From positions 2,077,501 to 2,141,500 of the forward strand of contig NZ_CP060695.1 in assembly GCF_014352875.1 (NCBI RefSeq): a DNA stretch of 64,000 nt, in the 5' to 3' direction. This document shows, in pieces, positions 29,321-39,376 of the stretch. This DNA is from Polaribacter pectinis. GTDB lineage: Bacteria; Bacteroidota; Bacteroidia; Flavobacteriales; Flavobacteriaceae. The notes under the pieces are model-generated. The model worked only from the letters and a program-made list of their open reading frames with translations, had not been told where the DNA came from and searched no databases. Positions within the stretch are counted from its first letter, which is position 1; every line of letters begins with the position of its first letter. The translations under genes and the position numbers were made by a program.

Positions 29321-29710
29321 ATGGATTATAAATATTTATTATACACACACTTGTTTACAGTTGTACCTTGCTTTTTTATTGGTGCTTATTTACTATCTGT
29401 AAAAAAAGGAACTCCTTTTCATAAATCTTTAGGTAAAGTTTATATGATTTTAATGTTTACGACTGCAATCATCACTTTATTTATGCCAGCTTATGTTGGT
29501 CCACAATTTTTAAATCATTTTGGTTATATACACCTATTTAGCTTCTTAACTTTATACAGTGTTCCCACTGCAATTATCGCCATAAAAAAAGGACAAGTAA
29601 AAAAACATAAAATAAAAATGATACTACTTTATTTTGGTGCACTAATTATTGCAGGTGGTTTTACATTTACTCCAGGAAGATATTTACACACTTTATTTTT
29701 TGGTAATTAG
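29321..29710 (+). CDS. DUF2306-like small membrane protein
   Basis: The 129-residue protein has four predicted membrane helices. It opens with a short N-terminus (MDYKYLLYTHLFTVVPCFFIG), has the HKSLGKVYMILMF segment, and ends GRYLHTLFFG, as in DUF2306 or related four-helix proteins. No catalytic motif is evident and the function is unknown. It is followed by a hairpin that serves the convergent gene. Confidence 0.75.
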   Translation: MDYKYLLYTHLFTVVPCFFIGAYLLSVKKGTPFHKSLGKVYMILMFTTAIITLFMPAYVGPQFLNHFGYIHLFSFLTLYSVPTAIIAIKKGQVKKHKIKMILLYFGALIIAGGFTFTPGRYLHTLFFGN

Positions 29711-29713
29711 TCA

Positions 29714-29743
29714 TAAAAAAACCACATTATTCTCATAATGTGG
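29714..29743 (-). terminator. Terminator of the metalloprotease gene
   Basis: A 9-bp stem (CCACATTAT/ATAATGTGG) with a four-base loop is followed on the minus strand by seven T residues, about 26 bp past the stop of the protease gene. Confidence 0.8.
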
Positions 29744-29768
29744 CTCATATCGTGAATACTTTTAATTC

Positions 29769-32700
29769 TTAATTGATAATCAACTTTCTAGTAGTTTGCT
29801 TTTTGCCATTTGTAACTTTTAATAAATACAAGCCAGATGAAGCTTTTTCAAAAAAGATACTTTCAGAGAAATTAGTTTTAGTATTGGCATATTCTTTTTC
29901 ACCAATTAACCTTCCCCTAACATCAAACAACTGAACAGAAACTTTATCTGTGTTTAAAACTTCTAGATTTAAAGTAAATGCTCCAGCAGTTGGATTTGGA
30001 TACAAATTAAACCCATTAAATGTGACATCTTCTATAGAAGCCGTATTATCTACAACAACAGTATAATCTTCTGTTTCTCCCCATTCAGTTAAGTGATCTG
30101 TATCACAAGGCCCATCTCCAAAACCATCTGAAGGATCATCATATTCTATTACAACCCTCATAGTTGTTGCTCCAAAAACAGCATCATTTGGCACTGAAAT
30201 ATTAAAAGTTCTGGTACCAACATCTGCTAATTCCGTACCTAAATCATACCTTTCATCTGTTTTATTAAATACATAATCTTGGTTCCAATCTATAAATACA
30301 TAAACGTGATCTTGAAAACCTGCAGTGTCTAAAGTAACACTAACTTGATGAGATTCCCCTCTTTTTACATTGGTATTTATTGTTGTAAAATCTTCATATC
30401 CATCAACTGTATTATTACCAGAGTTGTTATTAATGGTATTAAATGTAACGTTTGTAATATGTTCAGACCCTCCTATTTCATCTGTAAAATTAGATTCGCA
30501 ATAAGATGGCGTTATTGTTGTAAAACTAAAGGCATTAGAAAACGTTCCTTCTCCACAACTATTTTTAGGTTTTACTCGCCAGTAATATGTTGTATTCCCG
30601 GAAAGTCCTGATAAAGTGTAAGAATTTGTTGTAACATTTCCGCTAGAAACTATAGTTGAAAACCCATTATCAGATGCAACTTGAACATCGTAATTAGAAG
30701 CATTTGTGTCTAAATTCCATGTTAAATCATCAAACATACCTACATTTGTTGCAGCATCAGCAGGAGATGTTAATGTTAATGAACCAAAAGTAGACGTTGT
30801 TATATTTAAAGTAACATTTGTGGTTTGATTTACCGTGTTCGCATTTCCATCAACTTTAATAGTGTAAGATTGTGGTGATACTCCATTAAGATTAGAAACT
30901 GTCATGGTTACATTACCATCATTATTAATAGTATTTGGACTAAATGAAACTGAAGATCCTGAAGGTTCTCCCGACGTTACAAATGAAACAGTTTCAGAAA
31001 ACCCATTTATAAAATCTAAATTTAACACATAACTTACAGTTTGATTTCCTGTATTACAAGCAGATTGTATACCACTTGTATTGTTCATAATAAATGTTGG
31101 TAATGTAGAATTTATTGTAAAATTTGTACTGTTGACATTATAAAAAATATTGTCAGCAGCTTCCACCATAATTCTAGCAGTTGTAGATGAATTATTAGGA
31201 ATTACCACATCTTCTGAACCATCATTAGGTGTGTTTGCTTTTATTGTTATTGGAAAAGTTAAACCTCCATCAACAGATAATTTAATATTTACATTCTGGC
31301 AATTTATTGGTGCAGCATCTGTAGTCCCTTTATTCCATGTAATGGTTTGTGTTGAGCCAACATCCCAAGAAACAGCCGAATTTGGAGCAGAAACCGTAAA
31401 TGCATCTGCATTTGTTACCGTAATTTCCATATCATCTCTTGCAGTACTTCCACCACCAGCATTGTTATCTCTTACTAAAAAAGAAAAATTTAAATTTCTT
31501 GCTACTGATGGTAAAACTTCCCAAGTTGTAGATGTATTCCCAGCAACAACTGTAGCTAAATCTGGCATATATCTATTTGGAGAAGTATTTGAAGGCAAAG
31601 ATCTAAACATTGGTCCGCCAGAATTTGTAGAAAGTGGTGGCATAGACGCTACTTCGTTATCTATTTGTTCCCAATTATAGGTTAAACTAGAAGCACCATC
31701 TACGTCTGCTCCTATTCCTTTTAAAACAAAAGGAGTAGATTTTGGAATGCTGTAATCTAAACCAGCATTTGCAGTTGGAGCATTATTATTGGTTACACTT
31801 AATGCACCACAACTTGCAGTAGACTGAATTGTGTTCCACATTTCTGCAATGCTTACTGCATGAAAATGATCATCACTATTACCTTGAACATTTGGCGAAC
31901 AAATACCTGCATACCCCATAATTGTAGAAGCACTTCCCGGCTCTACAGCTGTAGATAAATTTCTATTACAAGAATTATTTTGAGTGTGATTTGCTCCAAA
32001 TTGATGCCCCATTTCGTGTGCAACATAATCAATATCATAAGGATCATTTACTGGCTGACTTCTTCCTGTTACTCCTCTAGCTTTTTGACCTGACAGACAA
32101 ACAACACCTCCACCAGCTAAACCATCTCCATTTATTGTAAAGATATGCCCAATATCGTAATTTGCGTTACCAATTTCATTATCGCAAATTGTTTGAACTT
32201 CATTTATAATTGTACTTGCAATACCTTGTTGATTCACATCAGAAACACCATCTGTATTGGTGTCTAAAAAAACAATATCTTCATTATTACCAACTAAAAC
32301 CATTTTAACAGACAAGTCTTTTTCATATACACCATTAACTCTAGTCATTGTTGTATTCATGGCAGATAAAACTGCAGCTTTTTTTACTGCATCTGTTGCT
32401 GAAACCGAAACACCTTGTCTATTTAATTGAAAATCTGCATACTCTGCACTACAAGCCAAAGCCAAACGAAATGTTCTTAATTGCCCATCGTTAGCGTTTT
32501 CTACAACATTATTAGACGTTAAATTACCTTTAGAAAAACTTTCTTTAACTTGACATGTAAAATTATCATCGGCATTAGTTACATCGTTTCGTTTGTATAA
32601 AATATAATTCTGATTATTTTTAGAATATGGGTCTATGTACATTGTTTTTTCTTTTCCTGAAAAAACAATGGCATGAAAACCATCTACTCCAATACTAATT

Positions 32701-33071
32701 TTTGCAACCGCTGTTGGATCTTCAATTCCTTGTGCAGAATAGGATTTTATCATTGGAAATTTTGAAGCTAATTCCTCATCAAAGTTCGAAGTTTCTTTAA
32801 TTTTGAATTTTGACAAACCTCCTTTTGAATTGGGTAATTCAATAATAGTTTCACTATTTCTAGACTGTAAAGCTAACTCACTTTTTAATGCAGTTATATC
32901 TAATGCAAATAACTTATAAGTTGAAGGAAAGTTTTTCTTTTGAAGAATTTCACTTTCTAAAATTGAATTGTCTTGCTTATTAAGTTCACTCCATAATTGT
33001 TGTGCATTGATTTCTCCAAAAGAAGAAAAGAACATCAAAAAAGTAAGAAAGAAAAGTATTTTTGTTTTCAT
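29769..33071 (-). CDS. Secreted reprolysin-like zinc metalloprotease with T9SS sorting domain
   Basis: The 1100-residue protein has a signal peptide (ILFFLTFLMFFSSFGEINAQ) and a propeptide-like region. The metzincin domain has the zinc motif HEMGHQFGANH starting at residue 352 and the Met-turn IMGYAGIC. Beyond it lie Ig/fibronectin-like domains (SPADAATNVGMFDDLTWNL, then YYWRVKPKNSCGEG), a GEVED-type domain (EDFTTINTNVKRGES...WGETEDYTV) and a C-terminal T9SS type A sorting domain (LYPNPTAGAFTLNL...YLLKVTNGKKQTTRKLIIN). It is therefore a secreted or surface-anchored protease, probably digesting protein for nutrition. It is divergent from lipB. Confidence 0.93.
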   Translation of the reverse strand: MKTKILFFLTFLMFFSSFGEINAQQLWSELNKQDNSILESEILQKKNFPSTYKLFALDITALKSELALQSRNSETIIELPNSKGGLSKFKIKETSNFDEELASKFPMIKSYSAQGIEDPTAVAKISIGVDGFHAIVFSGKEKTMYIDPYSKNNQNYILYKRNDVTNADDNFTCQVKESFSKGNLTSNNVVENANDGQLRTFRLALACSAEYADFQLNRQGVSVSATDAVKKAAVLSAMNTTMTRVNGVYEKDLSVKMVLVGNNEDIVFLDTNTDGVSDVNQQGIASTIINEVQTICDNEIGNANYDIGHIFTINGDGLAGGGVVCLSGQKARGVTGRSQPVNDPYDIDYVAHEMGHQFGANHTQNNSCNRNLSTAVEPGSASTIMGYAGICSPNVQGNSDDHFHAVSIAEMWNTIQSTASCGALSVTNNNAPTANAGLDYSIPKSTPFVLKGIGADVDGASSLTYNWEQIDNEVASMPPLSTNSGGPMFRSLPSNTSPNRYMPDLATVVAGNTSTTWEVLPSVARNLNFSFLVRDNNAGGGSTARDDMEITVTNADAFTVSAPNSAVSWDVGSTQTITWNKGTTDAAPINCQNVNIKLSVDGGLTFPITIKANTPNDGSEDVVIPNNSSTTARIMVEAADNIFYNVNSTNFTINSTLPTFIMNNTSGIQSACNTGNQTVSYVLNLDFINGFSETVSFVTSGEPSGSSVSFSPNTINNDGNVTMTVSNLNGVSPQSYTIKVDGNANTVNQTTNVTLNITTSTFGSLTLTSPADAATNVGMFDDLTWNLDTNASNYDVQVASDNGFSTIVSSGNVTTNSYTLSGLSGNTTYYWRVKPKNSCGEGTFSNAFSFTTITPSYCESNFTDEIGGSEHITNVTFNTINNNSGNNTVDGYEDFTTINTNVKRGESHQVSVTLDTAGFQDHVYVFIDWNQDYVFNKTDERYDLGTELADVGTRTFNISVPNDAVFGATTMRVVIEYDDPSDGFGDGPCDTDHLTEWGETEDYTVVVDNTASIEDVTFNGFNLYPNPTAGAFTLNLEVLNTDKVSVQLFDVRGRLIGEKEYANTKTNFSESIFFEKASSGLYLLKVTNGKKQTTRKLIIN

Positions 33072-33103
33072 AATAAAACGTTTTATAACATAAATGTAAC
33101 ACC

Positions 33104-33111
33104 CAAATATA
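33104..33111 (-). promoter_or_regulatory. Predicted -7 element of the metalloprotease gene
   Basis: TATATTTG on the minus strand matches TAnnTTTG, 33 bp before the start codon. No matching -33 TTG was found. Confidence 0.35.
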
Positions 33112-33140
33112 AGTAAATATTTATCTTTGTAGTCGAGATT

Positions 33141-33839
33141 ATGAACAGAAACATACTACTAAAAGACCTAAACATAAAAGATTACAAGGAAACTTGGGAC
33201 TTTCAAACACAATTATTACAAGAAATTGTTGATGTAAAAATTAATAATAGGAGAAAAAACCTCAACAAAAAAACGGAAAACCACTTTCTTTTTGTAGAGC
33301 ATCCTCATGTGTACACTTTAGGGAAAAGTGGCGATTTAAGTAATCTTCTTTTAAATGAAAAGCAACTTAAAGAAAAAGGAGCTACTTTTTACAAAATAAA
33401 TCGTGGTGGAGATATTACCTACCATGGACCTGGACAAATTGTTGGGTATCCTATTTTAGATTTAGAAAATTTTTTTACAGACATTCATAAATACCTTCGT
33501 CTTTTAGAAGAAACTATTATTTTAACCATTGCAGAATATGGTTTAAAAGGAGAAAGAAGTGATGGCGAAACTGGTGTTTGGTTAGATGTTGGAACTCCTT
33601 TTGCTCGTAAAATTTGTGCTATGGGAATTCGTTCTTCACGCTGGGTAACTATGCATGGTTTTGCACTAAACGTTAATACAAATTTAGGTTATTTCGATAA
33701 TATTATTCCTTGTGGAATTAGAGGAAAAGCGGTTGCTACAATGGAATCTGAACTTGGAAAAAAAATTGACCAAGAAGAAGTGAAACAAAAAATATTAAAG
33801 CATTTTAAAAACCTTTTTGAGGTTGAAGCTTTTATTTAA
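33141..33839 (+). CDS. lipB: Lipoyl(octanoyl) transferase LipB
   Basis: The 232-residue enzyme moves octanoate from acyl carrier protein to lipoate-dependent enzymes. The family motifs appear in order: RGGDITYHGPGQIVGYPILD, KICAMGIRSSRW with the catalytic Lys, MHGFALNVN and IIPCGIRGKAV with the catalytic Cys. Length is normal. A TATCTTTG box sits only 11 bp before the ATG, giving a very short leader if used. A strong hairpin follows. Confidence 0.95.
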   Translation: MNRNILLKDLNIKDYKETWDFQTQLLQEIVDVKINNRRKNLNKKTENHFLFVEHPHVYTLGKSGDLSNLLLNEKQLKEKGATFYKINRGGDITYHGPGQIVGYPILDLENFFTDIHKYLRLLEETIILTIAEYGLKGERSDGETGVWLDVGTPFARKICAMGIRSSRWVTMHGFALNVNTNLGYFDNIIPCGIRGKAVATMESELGKKIDQEEVKQKILKHFKNLFEVEAFI

Positions 33840-33840
33840 A

Positions 33841-33886
33841 AGTAATAAAAAAGATTCCTGTTTTCACAGGAATCTTTTTTATTACT
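33841..33886. terminator. Bidirectional terminator between lipB and the nucleoid-associated gene
   Basis: A perfect 21-bp stem around the loop TTTC (AGATTCCTGT/ACAGGAATCT core) is flanked by A- and T-runs inside the stem. Both convergent genes, lipB and the NdpA-like gene, end within 15 bp of it. Confidence 0.9.
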
Positions 33887-33900
33887 TTTAATATTGATAC

Positions 33901-34953
33901 TTATTTCTCTTCGTTGAAGTACACTTTGTAATACTTCATTTTTTTCTCTTCATCATAACCTCTTTCTAAATATTCTGAAGCTGCTTCAGGCGCATCTACG
34001 TCTAATTTAATAATGATGTTTGTGTCGAGTTTTATTTCGGTTTTTAGTTTACTTTTTTCTTTCTTTAAAACAACTCCAGAAACATCGAAATTATTTCTAA
34101 TTAAGACATCGTTTAAGTTTTCGAAGTGTTTTTTATACTCGTCAAACTGTTCTTTATGCTTCTCATCATCAAAAACCTCGTCTTTAAAAGTAGCATAATC
34201 TACAGATTCGTTTTCTTTAAAATAATCTACAGTATTTGCCAAGAAATTACCTTGCTGTTGCATACCTAATTCTGGCTTTATTACTTCTTCAGAAAATTCT
34301 TTACACATTTCTAAATAACTCTGTGTATGAGAATTATAATCATCTGCCAATTTTACATTTAAGAAATTTTTAATCCAATATTGAGCATCGTAATTGTTAT
34401 TATCTACAGAAAAAACCACAGTTCCTTCTGTGTCTGATGTATTTAGAATTAAACATCCTTTATCTAATCTTTTTGTTGAAATTCCTTTCTGAACCACAAC
34501 ATCGAAACTTTCATTATCGTCTAAATATGTTTGAAAGAAATCTACTTTATTCTCAATTTTAAAAACACCCACTGCTTCTGTTAAAACATCTTTATATTCT
34601 ATTCCTTCAATAAAAACAACAAGTACATCTCCTGTTTTTATTTGTGCGGAATTTGATTGTTCAAATAAATGATTTACAATGTTTTTAGAATGTTCTACAA
34701 AAGAAGCTTCTTCTTTAAATACTTCAGATGCATAGTTATTTAATTCGTTTAAACGCACATCTGCATGATTTGTAAAACGGTAACTTTGCGTTAAACTGCC
34801 AAATGGTTTTAGTAAGAAGTTCTTCATTAAATCGTAACTTTCTTGATCGAAACGAATTAAATCTTCAGAAAAAGCATTCTGACCACTATTGAATTTATTT
34901 GCTACTTTATGAAGTATGCATTTGGTAATTTCTGCGCGTGTTTTTTTAATCAT
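33901..34953 (-). CDS. Nucleoid-associated protein (NdpA/YejK-like, 37-kDa family)
   Basis: The 350-residue soluble protein fits the NA37 family: an N-terminal HKVANKFNSGQNAFSE segment, GDVLVVFIEGI, a central region with VQKGISTKRLDKGCLILN, and a charged C-terminal half. E. coli YejK binds nucleoids, but the molecular role is unclear. It is also found near phage or mobile DNA in some bacteria; nothing of that kind is seen here. Confidence 0.8.
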   Translation of the reverse strand: MIKKTRAEITKCILHKVANKFNSGQNAFSEDLIRFDQESYDLMKNFLLKPFGSLTQSYRFTNHADVRLNELNNYASEVFKEEASFVEHSKNIVNHLFEQSNSAQIKTGDVLVVFIEGIEYKDVLTEAVGVFKIENKVDFFQTYLDDNESFDVVVQKGISTKRLDKGCLILNTSDTEGTVVFSVDNNNYDAQYWIKNFLNVKLADDYNSHTQSYLEMCKEFSEEVIKPELGMQQQGNFLANTVDYFKENESVDYATFKDEVFDDEKHKEQFDEYKKHFENLNDVLIRNNFDVSGVVLKKEKSKLKTEIKLDTNIIIKLDVDAPEAASEYLERGYDEEKKMKYYKVYFNEEK

Positions 34954-35045
34954 CTTGTAAAATTGAGAGCGTAAAAATAGTTGAAGTTTTTAAATAAATG
35001 AATTAGTTTTTAAAATTAAAATGCTAAAAGTTCATAAAAAAGTTT

Positions 35046-35124
35046 AGCCCTGATTGAACGGCTTGTTTGAGCTCTTTTTTGTTTTTTCAACAAAAAAAGC
35101 GAGTAGTGAAAGCAGGAAATAGCT
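35046..35124 (+). repeat. Interspersed hairpin repeat, copy A (subtype with AGCCCTG/CAGG ends)
   Basis: This 79-bp element begins AGCCCTGATTGAACGGC and ends GAAAGCAGGAAATAGCT. The ends pair with each other (AGC/GCT, CCTG/CAGG). The core, GAGCTCTTTTTTG and AAAAAAAGCGAGTAG around a small loop, matches copies B, C and D; the outer ends differ. It ends 25 bp beyond the rnhB stop. The other copies are at 42162, 52384, 61184 and 62310. Confidence 0.8.
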
Positions 35125-35149
35125 ACAAATAAAAAACGCTTTCTTAATT

Positions 35150-35749
35150 TTAAAGTTTCAACTTTAGTTGTTCTGGCAACAATTTAAACGTTTTTCTGTG
35201 GTAATCTGTGGCGCCAAATTCTCTAATTGCACTTCTATGTTCTTTAGTAGGGTAACCTTTATTTTTTGCCCAATTGTACATTGGAAATTCTTGATGAATT
35301 TTTGCCATATATTCATCTCTATACGTTTTTGCTAGAACAGATGCAGCTGCAATGCTCATAAATTTAGCATCTCCTTTTACAATGGTTTCATGCGGAATTT
35401 CTTTATAATTTTTAAACTTATTACCATCTACAATAATAAATTCTGGCGCAATTTTTAGAGCTTCTATAGAACGATGCATTCCTGTAATTGAAGCTTGTAA
35501 AACATTTATTTTATCTACTTCTTGTTGCCAAACAAAAGAAACTCCAAAAGCGATTGCATTTTCTTCGATAAAAGGTCTTAATTCATCTCTTCTTTTTTTC
35601 GATAATTGCTTGGAATCATTTAAAAATGGATGCGAAAAACCTTCTGGCAAAATAACTGCTGCAGCTACAACTGGACCAGACAAACAACCTCTGCCAGCTT
35701 CATCTGTACCAGCCTCTAAAGAAAAACCACTGTAGTTTAATTGTAACAT
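35150..35749 (-). CDS. rnhB: Ribonuclease HII
   Basis: The 199-residue enzyme removes RNA from RNA/DNA hybrids, including single ribonucleotides in DNA. The RNase HII signature [20 protein letters not shown] lies near the N-terminus. Further catalytic acids fit IIVDGNKF and the KTYRDEYM segment. The C-terminal [17 protein letters not shown] is typical. Only the interspersed repeat (copy A) separates it from the next upstream-facing gene. Confidence 0.97.
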   Translation of the reverse strand: MLQLNYSGFSLEAGTDEAGRGCLSGPVVAAAVILPEGFSHPFLNDSKQLSKKRRDELRPFIEENAIAFGVSFVWQQEVDKINVLQASITGMHRSIEALKIAPEFIIVDGNKFKNYKEIPHETIVKGDAKFMSIAAASVLAKTYRDEYMAKIHQEFPMYNWAKNKGYPTKEHRSAIREFGATDYHRKTFKLLPEQLKLKL

Positions 35750-35862
35750 ATTACAAAGAAAAGAAATTTTTTAGCTATACATCTCTAAATTTAAAAGAAA
35801 GAAGGTTGTTTAATTAACAGTATTCCTTATAATTATTAACTATTATTTTCGTTAAATTATTT

Positions 35863-35870
35863 TACATTTG
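35863..35870 (+). promoter_or_regulatory. Predicted -7 element of the putative porin gene
   Basis: TACATTTG matches TAnnTTTG, 19 bp before the start codon. No TTG at the usual distance was found. Confidence 0.35.
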
Positions 35871-35888
35871 TCATTGCAGAAATAATCT

Positions 35889-37853
35889 ATGAACAAACCA
35901 TTTTTTATATTAATTACGCTTCTTTTCTTTGGAATACAATCTGTGTTTTCTCAAAGACCAAACAAAGGGCAAAATAATGGCTTTAGTAATATTAATAGAA
36001 TTGGCAATGATTCTATTGCTAGTTCTGGAGAAATAACTGTAAAATTGAATGGAAAAACAAAGTATACAGATTATAAAATCTTCTCTCATAAAAGGGATAC
36101 AACTTATATAGACACTACATTAACTATTGAAAAAGAATACAAATTTAATTATTTAAGAACTGATAATTTTGAATTGTTAGCTTTTCATAATCAGGGTCAA
36201 ACTTTTAATAATTTAGGATATTCTTTTAATAATTTAAGCTTTTTACCAGATATTGGTTTTACTGCTAAACAGTTTAGTTATTTAGAGATTGATGAGATAA
36301 AATATTACGAAGTACCAACACCAACTACAGAAATTCTTTATAGAACTGGTTTGCAACAAGGGCAAGTTTTAGATGCTTTGTTTACTGTTAATTTTCATAA
36401 GAGATTAAATGTTTCTTTATCTTATAAAGGTTTGCGTTCTCTTGGAGCTTATAGAAGAGCTTTGGTTAGTAATGGTAATTTTAGAGGTGCTTTCCATTAC
36501 AGAACTAAAGAAAACCAATATGAAATGCGAGGACATTTAACCACACAAGATTTTTTCAATCAAGAAAATGGTGGTTTGCCTGCAGATGACTTGCAAAATT
36601 TTATAGACGATGATCCTAACTTTACAACAAGAGCACGTTTAGATGTAAACCTAGATGATGCAGAAAATCAGTTTGATGGAAACAGGGTTTATTACGAACA
36701 CAGTTATAAATTACTTTCTAGTAAAGACAGTCTTAAAGAAAAAGATTTTAGTAATTTAAAAATTGGGCATGTTTTTACCACAGAAACAAAAACATACAAC
36801 TTTACACAAAAAACAACTACAACTGGTATTTTTGGTGACAGAAATGATTCTGGTGCAAACCAAAATGAAGCAAAAAGTGTAATTACAAATAACGAATTAA
36901 ACCTAGATTTTAACTCTAAATATGTACTTGGCCAATTTAAAGCAAAATTAAATTTTACAAATTATAGTTATGGTTACGATACTATTTTAAACACAAATAG
37001 TAACATTTCTAAAACCAAATTAGAAGGAAAAGCAATTTCTGTTGGTGCAGATTGGAATGCTAAAATTAATAACTTTCAATTGAATGCAACAGGTAATTTA
37101 ACTCCAGGAAGTAGCAGATTGTCTGGTAACTTTTTAAAGGGTGAAGCTGTTTATAAAAAAGACAGTGTTTTTGCTTTAAAAGGAAGTTTGCTAATCAGTT
37201 CTAAATCTGCAAATTTCAACACGCTTTTACACCAAAATAGTTATGATAAATACAATTGGCAAAACAATTTTAGTAACGTAAATACGAGGGATTTAGGTTT
37301 TACTTTAGAGTCTAAATGGCTAAATGGTTCACTTAATTTTACAAACATAGACAACTACACGTATTTTGATGAGGATAGTCAACCTCAACAATTTGCAGAT
37401 CAAATTACCTATTTAAAAGCGAAAGTTAATAGAGAGTTTAGACTTGGTAAATTTGCTTTAGACAATACTATAATGTATCAAAACGTTAGTAGCGGAAGTT
37501 CTGTTTTTAGAGTTCCAGAATTTGTAACTAGAAACACATTCTATTACACAGATTATTGGTTTAAAGGAAAACCAATGTTGGTAAATATTGGTGTGACTTT
37601 TAAATATTTTACAGCATACAATGCAAATGCTTACGACCCAATTTTGTCAGAATTTAGAATACAGAATGATGAGCAAATTGGCTACCCTACTTTTGATGTT
37701 TTTTTTAATGCACAAGTAAGAAGAACTCGTTTGTATTTAAAGATTGATAATGCAACTTCAGATTTTTCTAAAAAGAATTATTTTTCTGCACCAAATTATC
37801 CTTATAGAGATTTTACAATCCGTTTTGGATTGGTTTGGAATTGGTTTATTTAA
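35889..37853 (+). CDS. Putative outer-membrane porin (Porin_10-like)
   Basis: The 654-residue protein has a signal peptide (PFFILITLLFFGIQSVFSQ), a short polar region and many alternating beta strands. It ends RDFTIRFGLVWNWFI, an outer-membrane beta-barrel end with terminal aromatic residues. Motifs such as DNFELLAFHNQGQTFNNLGY and YKGLRSLGAYRR match the flavobacterial 'putative porin' family. The transported solute is unknown. Confidence 0.85.
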   Translation: MNKPFFILITLLFFGIQSVFSQRPNKGQNNGFSNINRIGNDSIASSGEITVKLNGKTKYTDYKIFSHKRDTTYIDTTLTIEKEYKFNYLRTDNFELLAFHNQGQTFNNLGYSFNNLSFLPDIGFTAKQFSYLEIDEIKYYEVPTPTTEILYRTGLQQGQVLDALFTVNFHKRLNVSLSYKGLRSLGAYRRALVSNGNFRGAFHYRTKENQYEMRGHLTTQDFFNQENGGLPADDLQNFIDDDPNFTTRARLDVNLDDAENQFDGNRVYYEHSYKLLSSKDSLKEKDFSNLKIGHVFTTETKTYNFTQKTTTTGIFGDRNDSGANQNEAKSVITNNELNLDFNSKYVLGQFKAKLNFTNYSYGYDTILNTNSNISKTKLEGKAISVGADWNAKINNFQLNATGNLTPGSSRLSGNFLKGEAVYKKDSVFALKGSLLISSKSANFNTLLHQNSYDKYNWQNNFSNVNTRDLGFTLESKWLNGSLNFTNIDNYTYFDEDSQPQQFADQITYLKAKVNREFRLGKFALDNTIMYQNVSSGSSVFRVPEFVTRNTFYYTDYWFKGKPMLVNIGVTFKYFTAYNANAYDPILSEFRIQNDEQIGYPTFDVFFNAQVRRTRLYLKIDNATSDFSKKNYFSAPNYPYRDFTIRFGLVWNWFI

Positions 37854-37879
37854 TACAAAAAACTTTAAACTTCTTAATT

Positions 37880-38125
37880 ATGAAAAATCAACTTAAAAAT
37901 AATTGGAAACTTTTTCTATTAGCAAGTTTAACTTTAGGTTTGGCTCCTTTTAATCCGCCACATATTTGGGGTAAATTGCAATGGATTTTAGGTGGAAATG
38001 CTTTTTCTCCAGAACATGGAATGAAATCCGCAGATTGGTTTGATGTTCTTTTACATGGGACTCCTTGGGTCTTATTACTAATTTCTACAATTGTAAATAT
38101 CCTTTCTTATAAAGTAAAAAAGTAA
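37880..38125 (+). CDS. Small two-helix membrane protein, function unknown
   Basis: The 81-residue product starts MKNQLKNNWKLFLLASLTLG and has two hydrophobic stretches (LFLLASLTLGLAPF and WVLLLISTIVNILSY) with a polar linker PHIWGKLQWILGGN between them. The start is placed at the ATG at 37880, just past the porin stop, rather than at an upstream codon inside the porin gene. Similar small proteins are common in this family; some databases call them RND transporter, which the size does not support. Confidence 0.7.
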   Translation: MKNQLKNNWKLFLLASLTLGLAPFNPPHIWGKLQWILGGNAFSPEHGMKSADWFDVLLHGTPWVLLLISTIVNILSYKVKK

Positions 38126-38159
38126 GATTTCTTATTATTGAACTGTGTCCAAACTAAAA

Positions 38160-38888
38160 TTATGTTTTAGGATCTGTTTTAAAAACTTTTAAAAGATTCA
38201 ATAATAGAACACAGAAAATTACCCAAACAAAACCGGCAATAAATCCGCCGAAAACATCTGAAGGGAAATGTACACCTAAATAAATTCTACTAATTCCTAT
38301 ACTTAAAATCAGTAAAGCCAAAACTGTTATAATTAAGAATTTAAAAATCTTACGAATATTAAAAGTGGCAATTAAATAAATTAGAAAACCATAAAAAGCC
38401 ATAGCTGTCATTGCATGACCACTTGGGTAACTTAAAGTTTCTACAGTTACCAAATGCTCTAAAGTTGGTCTTGCTCTGTTAATTATTTGCTTTAAAATTA
38501 CGTTAGAACTTAATGCTAAAAGTAATATTAAAGTCAACTGGCCTGCATATTTCCATCTTTTAAAAACTAAATAAAATAGTAAAGAACATAATGGAAAAAC
38601 AATAAGATATCCTACAGCATCTCCTACTTCAGTTACAAAAGTAAAGTAGTGTGTTAAAGAAGAGTTTCTAAAAGAAATTATATACTCTGTAATTTTTGCA
38701 TCAAAGGTTCCTAATAAATCTGTATGTAAATTTTCAGTAAGTTTTACAAAGAGTTTTATACCAGAAACAACAACTATTAAAGCAATTATAACTGTGATTA
38801 TGTATGGTAACTTCTCATCATATTTATTGATTTTTTTAGATAAGAATTCTCTAAATCTATCAATAATAAGTTTAATCTCTCTTTGCAT
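38160..38888 (-). CDS. PAP2 family membrane phosphatase
   Basis: The 242-residue protein has about six membrane helices and the three phosphatase motifs: KQIINRARP, YPSGHAM and SRIYLGVHFPSDV, with the catalytic His in the third. These enzymes act on phosphatidate or polyprenyl diphosphates, for example in undecaprenyl recycling; which one applies here is not clear. It runs after the GNAT and NhaC genes on the same strand. Confidence 0.9.
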   Translation of the reverse strand: MQREIKLIIDRFREFLSKKINKYDEKLPYIITVIIALIVVVSGIKLFVKLTENLHTDLLGTFDAKITEYIISFRNSSLTHYFTFVTEVGDAVGYLIVFPLCSLLFYLVFKRWKYAGQLTLILLLALSSNVILKQIINRARPTLEHLVTVETLSYPSGHAMTAMAFYGFLIYLIATFNIRKIFKFLIITVLALLILSIGISRIYLGVHFPSDVFGGFIAGFVWVIFCVLLLNLLKVFKTDPKT

Positions 38889-38916
38889 GGTTTAATAAAT
38901 CTTTTTGAAGACAAAA

Positions 38917-39375
38917 CTACATGTTTTCAGGAAACTCTAATTCCATTTCTGGCAACAATCTACCTTCAACAGAACTTTCTCTTCTTCCTATTACTTTAAA
39001 ACCATGTTTTGCATAAAATGATTCCGCATTTGGATCTGATAACACATTTAAAATTGCAGATGAACCTCCAATACAATATTCAATTGCGTGGTCTAATAGT
39101 TGTTTGCCAATTCCTTTTTTTATAAAACTAGGAGAAACAAATAGAAACTCTAAAAAACTGGTTCTAATATTTGCTCTGTGTAAAATATAGAATCCTGCAA
39201 TTTCATTATTCACAAGATATTTATAGATATTAAAATCTTCGAACATTTTTGGTATTACTGTTAAATCTTCTCGCCAACTTTCTATTAACTCATTAGAATA
39301 ACCCCAAATAGCTTTGGATTTTAAGGCGATTTCTGTGAGTTGTTTTGCATCTGAAAGTGTTGCTTTAACAATCAT
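38917..39375 (-). CDS. GNAT family N-acetyltransferase
   Basis: The 152-residue protein has a GNAT fold with the acetyl-CoA loop in VSPSFIKKGIGKQLLDHAI at about residue 100, and the closing segment SFYAKHGFKVIGRRES. The substrate is unknown. Its start codon lies 1 bp from the end of the NhaC antiporter gene, which implies coupled translation. Confidence 0.85.
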   Translation of the reverse strand: MIVKATLSDAKQLTEIALKSKAIWGYSNELIESWREDLTVIPKMFEDFNIYKYLVNNEIAGFYILHRANIRTSFLEFLFVSPSFIKKGIGKQLLDHAIEYCIGGSSAILNVLSDPNAESFYAKHGFKVIGRRESSVEGRLLPEMELEFPENM

Positions 39376-39376
39376 T